64,000 nucleotides of DNA from the NCBI GenBank assembly GCA_028829895.1, contig CM054181.1:35202259-35266258 (forward strand), in the 5' to 3' direction. Below are positions 56,421 through 64,000 of this stretch, in pieces. Both the position numbers and the translations under genes were made by a program. Each line of letters starts with the position of its first letter. The first letter of the stretch is position 1. The notes beneath the pieces are model-generated. The model had not been told where the DNA came from and did not search any database. It worked only from the letters and a program-made list of their open reading frames with translations. The DNA comes from Sinotaia quadrata (taxonomy: Eukaryota; Mollusca; Gastropoda; Architaenioglossa; Viviparidae).

Positions 56421-57260
56421 GGGCCTTTGAAGAGTGAATGCAAGACTCATTATCTGGTGAACAGTCTGGGGAAGATCAATCACCTGGCAGACTTGTGTGA
56501 ACAATCTGATTAAGTGGAGTGGAGAAAACTCTGAAGTGATTGTACCGGAAGTGCCATGGGCTGCACGGGTGTAGGAAAATAATACCCCAAGTGAAAACCA
56601 CAGGCAGTATAAAAGAACATAGCTTTGCTTGTTCACTCAATCACAAATCCATACTAAGTTTTCCAGCCGCACAGATAAACTTACAGAATAACAAGGAAAT
56701 AATGATCACTGCCAAAGATTGATAAGAGCCGGATATTTTAGTCACCACTAATTAATCCCGAACAAGCTCACTAGCAAATGGAATAATTGATGATGTGATG
56801 TGTTTACCATTTATCTTCAGGTTTGCCGCCTTGTGTATCAAGTGTGTGAGTGCGTGGTCTCTGTTTTCATTTTATCACTTTCTTTCGATCCGCTGCTGGC
56901 AAAGCTCTCTAATTGGCAGAAAGCGATTTACTAAAGCAAAAAATCTAAATCGAACTTCTCGGGGGGGGGGGGGGGAGAATAAAGACTTTATGTCAGTTCA
57001 GGCTACATTTAAACTTTTTCTTTACTCTCGGGTCAACGTGGACGAAAGAAAATGTTTAAAATATGCCACTGGATATTGGTAAAATACCAGAATTCATCGA
57101 CTGATCAAATTCATTATACTGCTGGGACAACTTTGTTCACTGCTTGAGTTTGTTTGGCCAGATGTGGCAGAAACAAATAATGGAAGATTGGCCCTAAAAG
57201 TGTAAAGGGCGCTTTAAGTTCAATAAGACATTTGACATAACTCGCATTGGTTTCATTTTT
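56420..57260. other. Unique DNA with a G-homopolymer
   Basis: No gene supported. A run of G begins at about 56961. Confidence 0.5.
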
Positions 57261-57267
57261 CTGTGCA

Positions 57268-57458
57268 AGGGACCTCGGAGGCTGTGTGGTAAGGCGCTTT
57301 CGCCATGACATGCAGAAAGTTTTCGGTTCGAGCCCCGCTCTCATCATTGGGGTTATTCTCGATTGGTCTTCACCCATTCTCCTATTACGGCTGTCAAGGG
57401 AACCAGCCATGTGGTTGTAATCGTTTAGTGAAAACTTAAGCGTAAATAAATAAAATGT
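57268..57458 (+). mobile_element. tRNA-derived SINE
   Basis: A pol III promoter pair is visible: box A-like TGTGTGGTAAGGCG at about 57283 and box B GGTTCGAGCCC at 57325-57335, spaced as in tRNA genes. The region then departs from tRNA structure and continues for about 120 bp to an AT-rich tail (AAATAAATAAAA). No anticodon arm can be folded as a functional tRNA, so this is a SINE and not a tRNA gene. Confidence 0.8.
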
Positions 57459-57474
57459 ATCAGTAGTACAAGTA

Positions 57475-57768
57475 GAAACATTAATATCAGCAGCAATAAT
57501 AGTAGTAGTATCATTATTAATAATAGTAGCAGCAATAGTTGTATTTGAGTAGTAGCAGCAGCATCAGTAGTAGTAGTAATAATAGTAGTAGTAGTAGTAG
57601 TAGGAGTAGGAGTAGTAGTAGGAGGAGTAGGAGTAGGAGGAGGAGGAGGAGTAGTAGTAGTAGTAGTAGGAGTAGTAGTAATAATAATAGTAGGAGGAGG
57701 AGGAGTAGGAGAAATAGTAGTAGTAGTAGGAGGAGTAATAATAGTAGTAGTAGGAGGATTGTCTTAAC
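57475..57768. repeat. AGT/AGG trinucleotide microsatellite
   Basis: Long imperfect run of AGT, AGG and AAT triplets. It gives Ser/Arg-only frames on the plus strand and Tyr/Ser on the minus strand. Confidence 0.97.
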
Positions 57769-57769
57769 A

Positions 57770-58085
57770 CTTAAAGACTCTTAGCATTGACTGTCTTAAC
57801 ACAGCAAGACTCTTAGCATGGACTGTCTTAATCAAAGCAATGCGCTTAGCATGTAAGGTCTCAATCAAAGCAAGGCATTTATCAAACTATCTTAATCAAA
57901 GCACGGTGCTTAGCAAGGACTGTCTCAGTCATAGCAAGACACTTAGCATTGAATGTCTTAGCACAGCAAGATGCTTAGCATGGATTGTCTCAATGAAAGC
58001 ATGACCCTTACCATGGATTGACTTAATGAAAACAAGGCCATTAGCATGGACTGTCTTAATCAAAAGGAATGCGCTTAGCATGAAC
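57770..58085. repeat. Minisatellite, about 33-bp units
   Basis: About nine units containing TTAGCATGGACTGTCTTAAT and CAAAGCAAG. Confidence 0.92.
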
Positions 58086-58989
58086 TCCAGCAAACAGACA
58101 TGGGTGATTTATTTGAGAGAGTGAATGAAGCCATCTGTGGTAAATCAATCGTGAAAATGTATACAGAGTTAATTCTTATTAAATTGCTTCATAAGATTAG
58201 TTAATTAGGCAGATGACTTTAATAATTCTTATTTGATATATTATTTCAATAACTCTTAATTGTTTTATTGTTCATGATAAAAGTTGCATATTATACTTAA
58301 TTAATCTTTAGAACACATGTTTACATAGACAATACAAAACTTGTCTATTGCTGTAAAGTTTATGAGAATGTTTGTGAGTGCAATGCAAACATTAATGTGT
58401 CGAGTGTTCACATTAATGGGTCGAGCGTTCACATTAATGGGTCGAGTGTTCATATATGTAGATCTATACAAGGTAATGATACATAATTTAGATGTTTACG
58501 ATATATCACCTAAAGTGAACAGCATATTAAATAAGGACCCATATTATGTATACCTAACAAGTTTCAGAATGTCGTTTCCAACTAAATTAGTAATAATAGT
58601 AAAGACGCTCCACTATCTTGAGATGGTTTTGGCATCATGGGACTGTTTATCTAGGTCCCAATCTTATCTGTCTACAAGAAAACAAAGTGCGTCTGTATAT
58701 TTGAAACATTCTATTCCAGACAGTCATTGTTCTGATGTTCCATAGTTTTCTGTTCTGGGACCAGTTCTTTTTATTCTGTATACAATAGTGTTCCTTGTCG
58801 CCATTTTCAGTCCCACAAATTGTACACTGATTAATTATGACCAACTGTAGAATCTTAAAGCTCAAATGAGATTGATTCCACCACCCAAAGTGAGAGAAAT
58901 GTCTTGCTAATGCTGAGTCTTTGAGACGCCTCAAATCAACGATGGTGATAGATCTAAAGTCATGTCCGTTGCTCCCAAAAAGGGTTTCT

Positions 58990-59965
58990 AAATCCTGACC
59001 TCTCCCAATAAACTTAGTCTCTTAAAAGTTGAATGTACTTTTTGACAGCTCTCAGTCTCCCTCTCCCAATAAACTTAGTCTCGTAAAAGTTGAGTGTACT
59101 TTTGACAACTCTCAGTCTCCCTCTCCCAATAAACTTAGTCTCTTAAAAGTTTAATGTACTTTTTGACAGCTCTCAGTCTCCCTCTCCCAATGAACTTAGT
59201 CTCTTAAAAGTTGAGTGGACTTTTTGACAACTCTCAGTCTCCCAATAAACTTAGTCTCTTAAAAGTATAATGTACTTTTTGACAGCTGTCAGTCTCCCAA
59301 TAAACTTAGTCTCTTAAAAGTTCAATGTACTTTTTGACAGCTGTCAGTCTCCCTCTCCCAATAAACTTAGTCTCTTAAAAGTCAAATGTACTTTTTGAGA
59401 GCACTCAGTCTCCCTCTCCCAATAAACTTAGTCTCTTAAAAGTCAAATGTACTTTTTGAGAGCACTCAGTCTCCCTCTCCCAATAAACTTAGTCTCTTAA
59501 AAGTCAAATGTACTTTTTGAGAGCACTCAGTCTCCCTCTCCCAATAAACTTAGTCTCTTAAAAGTCAAATGTACTTTTTGAGAGCACTCAGTCTCCCTCT
59601 CCCAATAAACTTAGTCTCTTAAAAGTCAAATGTACTTTTTGAGAGCACTCAGTCTCCCTCTCCCAATAAACTTAGTCTCTTAAAAGTCAAATGTACTTTT
59701 TGAGAGCACTCAGTCTCCCTCTCCCAATAAACTTAGTCTCTTAAAAGTCAAATGTACTTTTTGAGAGCACTCAGTCTCCCTCTCCCAATAAACTTAGTCT
59801 CTTAAAAGTCAAATGTACTTTTTGAGAGCACTCAGTCTCCCTCTCCCAATAAACTTAGTCTCTTAAAAGTCAAATGTACTTTTTGAGAGCACTCAGTCTC
59901 CCTCTCCCAATAAACTTAGTCTCTTAAAAGTCAAATGTACTTTTTGAGAGCACTCAATCTCCCTC
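58990..59965. repeat. VNTR of 61-bp units inside the retrotransposon ORF
   Basis: About 16 units containing CCCAATAAACTTAGTCTCTT and ACTTTTTGAGAGCACTCAGT. The first five or six are diverged (some lack a CCTCTC block), the last nine or so virtually identical. The last unit runs in frame (VLFESTQSPSP) straight into CRAAHLKLRQLS of the element. Confidence 0.95.
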
Positions 59966-60397
59966 TCCACAAGAAGTCTTCAGTACTTGCAGAGCAGCAC
60001 ATCTGAAACTGAGACAACTCAGCACTGTTCATACGTTTCTCACTCTTGAATACCTCAATACAAAAGCGCTTGTGTATTCATTGGCACTCTCTCGATTTTT
60101 TCTTCTGGTCTGACACAGTGTCTTGGGTTTTCATTGTGACTCGCTCGACTGGGTTACTAATAAATTTCTTTTCTCTGGTCTGCCACTGTGGCTTGTGTAG
60201 AAGCTTCAAAAGTTTCAAAATTCTGCCGTTAGGATTATTCTCGGAGCTCCAGAACCAAGCATGTCTCTCCACCTCTCCATTCACTGAGTACCTACCTGTT
60301 CACAGTTATGCTTCACTGTCTGGTCTCAGCCCTCCATACGTTTCTGTCCCCACAGGTGTACTCTCCTGCTCAAAGTTTGCTCTCTTCATCAGACACA

Positions 60398-60595
60398 CAC
60401 TTTATAGTCATTCCAATAAGTACATTACAGTCACAGAAATAAACACATTATAGTCATTCCAATAAGCACATTACAGTCACCGAAATAAACACATTATAGT
60501 CATTCCAATAAGTACTTTACAGTCACAGAAATAAACACATTATAGTCATTCCAAATAAGCACATTACAGTCACCGAAATAAGCATGTTTTCACCT
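60398..60595. repeat. Minisatellite, 46-bp units, four copies, inside the retrotransposon relic
   Basis: Units of TATAGTCATTCCAATAAGTA plus CATTACAGTCACAGAAATAAACACAT. Confidence 0.95.
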
Positions 60596-60721
60596 TAACA
60601 AAAATACGTCATCCGGTCAGCATTCATTTGCTCGTCAGGATCCACCTGTCTGGAATTGCTGCTTCCCTAGCTGAGATACAAAGAAACCATCATTTTCAAC
60701 GAGGCTCTCAAGACAGGTATT

Positions 60722-61295
60722 TTTCATCAGCAAGACTAGCATTGTCTTGTGTCATGATTTGTTCTAACCGTACATTTGTAAATATACATCAACAAGACTA
60801 GCATTGTCTTGTGTCATGATTTGTTCTAACCGTACATTTGTAAATATACATCAGCAAGACTAGCATTGTCTTGTGTCATGATTTGTTCTAACCGTACATT
60901 TGTAAATATACATCAGCAAGACTAGCATTGTCTTGTGTCATGATTTGTTCTAACCGTACATTTGTAAATATACATCAACAAGACTAGCATTGTCTTGTGT
61001 CATGATTTGTTCTAACCGTACATTTGTAAATATACATCAGCAAGACTAGCATTGTCTTGTGTCATGATTTGTTCTAACCGTACATTTGTAAATATACATC
61101 AGCAAGACTAGCATTGTCTTGTGTCATGATTTGTTCTAACCGTACATTTGTAAATATACATCAGCAAGACTAGCATTGTCTTGTGTCATGATTTGTTCTA
61201 ACCGTACATTTGTAAATATACATCAACAAGACTAGCATTGTCTTGTGTCATGATTTGTTCTAACCGTACATTTGTAAATATACATCAGCAAGAAT
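60722..61295. repeat. VNTR, about 63-bp units, nine copies, at the retrotransposon 3' end
   Basis: Near-identical units of CATCAGCAAGACTAGCATTG, TCTTGTGTCATGATTTGTTC and TAACCGTACATTTGTAAATATA. It starts directly after the LKTGIF coding end, so it derives from the element's 3' end. Confidence 0.95.
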
Positions 61296-61544
61296 ATGTT
61301 CATTTCGGATAACTGAAATGTGTTTATTTCGGTTGGTGGGATGTGTTTATTTTGATTGATTAGTTGATCTAGAACTGTTTTATTCTTGACGAAAGCTGTT
61401 TATTTCTGTCTATGTTTTCTCTTGTTCTTTCCCATTAATTGTTATTTTGTTTTGTGTTGAGTTCATTGGAAAATATTTTATTTGATAAATCGGAATAATG
61501 TTTATTTGGAGCGATAGGAATATATTTATTTGGAATGATTGAAA

Positions 61545-61700
61545 TCTGTTGTGATGTAGGAAATGAAAATGTGTTATATTTGTGATGTAGGAAATAAAAA
61601 TGTGTTATATTTGTGATGTAGGAAATGAAAATGTGTTATATTTGTGATGAGTTTTATTAGAAATAAAAATGTGTTATATTTGTGATGAGTTTTATTAGAA
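61545..61700. repeat. Minisatellite, about 32-40 bp units
   Basis: Units containing TGTGATGTAGGAAATGAAAA and TGTGTTATATT. Preceding sequence (61310-61540) has looser TGTTTATTTCGG-like repeats. Confidence 0.9.
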
Positions 61701-62095
61701 ATGATTCTAATGTGTACGTGAGGAGAATTGTGTATTTAAGCTATTTCCAGTAACTGTCAAGCAAGTCGGCAAGTCTTGGAGTCGTAAGAAAGACTGGCAG
61801 AAGTTTTGTTTTGTTAGCGATCAATGCCACTCTATCATTATGTCTCCTAATCCATTCGTATCTCGTCAACTGTAAAATCTAGATGGCAGATGAAAGATAA
61901 GACGGGTCGGTAGAAGATCGATCTGTTTCTCAAAGGCGATCATGCCTGTCACCGGACTTGAAGCAGACGATACCGAAGGAGGGAGGAGGGGGTGGAGGAA
62001 GTACCTGACTGAATGTGAAAACGAGAGGGCATGTAAAATTCAAAATGCAGGATGGTTTAAAGATGTATTGATGTGTAAACGGCGTGGGTGGTGTC
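61700..62095. other. Unique DNA
   Basis: More balanced composition, no supported coding exon. Confidence 0.45.
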
Positions 62096-62099
62096 ATGA

Positions 62100-62820
62100 T
62101 ATTTCGTTTGGATGTGTTTGATAGTTATTTGTTTAAGATGTTATTTGATTAAAATGGTGTAATAGGGTTTGATTTGGATGGTTTATTATTTAGGATTGTG
62201 CAATGTTGTCTGGATTTGGTTGGGTTGGTCTGATGGTATAATGTTTAGGGTGGTGTAATAGTGTCTGGATTGGGTTGGAATGGTCATATGGTTTATTGTT
62301 TATGATGGTGTTATGGGTCTAGATTGTCTGGCGGTCTGATGGTCTTGCTTAGAAAGATATCATGGTGGCGTGATTTTGTTTATGTGGTGTCTGGATTTGG
62401 ATGGTGTAATAATGACGTGATTTGGTTTATGTGGTGTCTGGATATGGATGGTGTGATAGTGACGTGATTTGGTTTATGTGGTGTCTGGATTTGGATGGTG
62501 TGATAGTGACGCGATTTGATTTATGTGGTGTCTGGATTTGGATGGCGTGATAATGTATATATTTGTATGGAGTCTGAATTTGAATTGTGTGGTGTCTGAA
62601 TTTAGATGGTATGATGATAAATATATTTGGATGAGTTGGAGATGTGTAGATTTGGGTGATGTGATGGTGTCAGGATTCAGATAGTCTATAGTCTAAGAGT
62701 ATCTGAATTTGGATTGTTGGATATTGTCTGAATTTGAATGGTATGGTGGTGTCTGACTTGGATGGTTGAATGGTGTCGTGATTTAGATGGTGTGGCGGAT
62801 CTCAATTTGGATGGCGTGGT
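62100..62820. repeat. Degenerate minisatellite, about 45-48 bp units
   Basis: Units like GGTGTCTGGATTTGGATGGT plus GTGATAGTGACGTGATTTGGTTTATGT, best preserved at 62385-62540. Confidence 0.88.
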
Positions 62821-62850
62821 GATGCAAACTGTAAATAAAAGATTAGACCC

Positions 62851-62960
<110 letters not shown>

Positions 62961-63139
62961 ACCACGCACGTACACATGCACACACGAACGCTCGTACACA
63001 TCATGCATATAAATAAAGAGAGAAAATCACTTGTTATTTGTTCAGGAATGTTGATTAGAATTTATTACAAATGTACTATAACACTCTTTAAGTCAATTCA
63101 TATATTTAGTCAACAGTGCATTTAATTAATATGTCGCCA

Positions 63140-63345
63140 TTTAATAAACTTTGCTTTGAGGAATATAGATCTAGGCTAGGCGGTATTAATAATTATTCCT
63201 ATATAATATTCAGTCAAGAAATATAGATCTTCGTTAAGCGTGATTAAGAATTGCTATAAAATATTCAGTCAAGAAATATAGATCTATGTTAAGAGTACTT
63301 AAGAATTGCTATATAATATTCTTTCAAGAGATACAGATTTACACT
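63140..63345. repeat. Minisatellite, about 60-66 bp units, three copies
   Basis: Units contain ATATTCAGTCAAGAAATATA and GATCT. Confidence 0.85.
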
Positions 63346-63700
63346 TCTAACAGACTTTATATGGTTTTGCCTCTAACTGCTGCTGTGTCGTCATAGACAG
63401 CATCATGGAAGACATGAACGGTTCATTACAAATGGCTGTACGATTTCAAGCCTTTGCTCTAGGACGCTGAGTGACATTTGTTTGGGTGAAGTCGTGCTTT
63501 GACAGGAGCAACTCGCCGCAAAAACCTTTTGTTTGCACTAACGTACAACCTTCTGTTTTTCACCTGAACGCTGTCTGTTCGATCGAGTGTACTTGCCGGA
63601 GCAATCAATCAATACTTTCACTGACAAAAGACTACAAGTTCATTACACTTCTCCCAGGAGCTTAAACAGTGTCGTTCACCCGCTACCATTTAGATCTGAC
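63345..63700. other. Unique, less AT-rich DNA
   Basis: A 64-codon plus-strand frame (63471-63665) is Cys-rich by chance composition; without splice sites or a recognised family it is not called as a gene. Confidence 0.4.
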
Positions 63701-63960
63701 GTCATAGACCCAGTAACATGAGCGCTGGTCATAGACCCATAGTCATAGAACCTTAATCATAGATCTATTGCCACAGATCCATAATAGAACCTTAATCATA
63801 GGCCTATTGCCACAGACCCATAGTCATTGAACTTTAATTATAGATCTACTGCCACAGACCCATAGTCATAGACCTGTAACCATAGTCACATATTCAGACA
63901 GCCAGAGATCCATACTCACAGGCCAGAACCATAGACATACAATGAAATAAGGATAGTCAA
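63700..63960. repeat. Degenerate minisatellite, about 20-40 bp units
   Basis: Units like CACAGACCCATAGTCATAGA with AATCATAGATCTATTGC. Confidence 0.88.
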
Positions 63961-64000
63961 AGACCCTAGGCAATACACTGTGCAAAGTTCACGCAGTCAT

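Larger units (their letters stand above)
58580..60725 (+). pseudogene. Non-LTR retrotransposon relic (CR1/jockey-like ORF2), split by two VNTRs
   Basis: Plus-strand translation in three segments follows the end of ORF2. 58580-58970: SYLSTRKQSASVYLKHSIPD then FSVLGPVLFILYTI (usual SYLSxRxQxV...GVPQGSVLGPLLF) and RLKSTMVIDL. 59940-60400: CRAAHLKLRQLSTVHTFLTL, TKALVYSLALSRF, KLQKFQNSAVRIILGAPE and SGLSPPYVSV (usual CRxAxxELRRIS, TLVxSxVLSRLDY, KLQKVQNxAARLI, GLxPPYL). 60615-60725: SFARQDPPVWNCCFPS and EALKTGIF (usual RLWNSLP and SLKTHLF). Order and strand are collinear, so this is one element. Stops and frameshifts make it non-functional, and the YADD catalytic motif is not intact. Confidence 0.85.

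Noticed and set aside
57283..57335. A and B boxes considered as a tRNA gene
   Set aside because: No foldable anticodon arm or acceptor stem; the SINE interpretation fits the body and tail.
57539..57784. Ser/Arg-only frame resembling an SR domain
   Set aside because: AGT/AGG triplet microsatellite read in frame; no RNA-recognition motif or flanking coding sequence.

Overview
This window looks like animal nuclear DNA. It is AT-rich and intron-dense, with metazoan gene families, GT-AG introns, a tRNA-derived SINE, hAT transposons, non-LTR retrotransposon relics and a very high load of minisatellites. A lophotrochozoan, most likely a gastropod mollusc, fits best, but the species cannot be fixed from sequence alone. 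There are no bacterial-style genes, and most long open frames are chance frames or frame-preserving tandem repeats.

Layout. (1) 936-1083 (+) is the last coding exon of a beta-1,4-galactosyltransferase family gene whose other exons lie upstream of the window. (2) 1084-19990 is intergenic and dominated by tandem arrays of 26-100 bp units. (3) 19993-42022 (-) is a complete gene that I reconstructed exon by exon: an orthologue of CCDC83, a coiled-coil protein. It has one 5'UTR exon and 11 coding exons, every junction keeps the reading frame, and the product is about 419 residues. A 14-bp X-box-like (RFX) motif sits next to its first exon. Its introns hold about 20 tandem arrays, a 1.6-kb LTR-like insertion (23.6-25.3 kb) and a decayed non-LTR retrotransposon (33.1-33.7 kb). 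(4) 43.8-52 kb holds an unidentified minus-strand terminal exon, a small signal-peptide ORF, a candidate promoter and first exons, and two apparently identical 1310-bp hAT transposon copies, each with a perfect 8-bp target-site duplication. (5) 52.1-55.4 kb is a GC-richer, CA-rich tract of broken frames behind a CCAAT/TATA-like promoter, possibly a decayed retroelement. (6) 55.4-64 kb is arrays, one SINE and one non-LTR retrotransposon relic (58.6-61.3 kb) interrupted by three separate VNTRs.

The most unusual signal is where the minisatellites sit. In CCDC83, at least three arrays are built from exon-intron junctions: the exon 7 donor, the exon 8 acceptor plus coding sequence, and the exon 10 acceptor. 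A fourth, the exon 4 donor, is probable. In each, the array unit is a copy of the real splice site and, in two cases, of adjacent coding bases. In the 58.6-61.3 kb retrotransposon, the 61-bp VNTR is likewise made from the element's own coding sequence. Tandem amplification seems to start from whatever sequence is present, including functional junctions.
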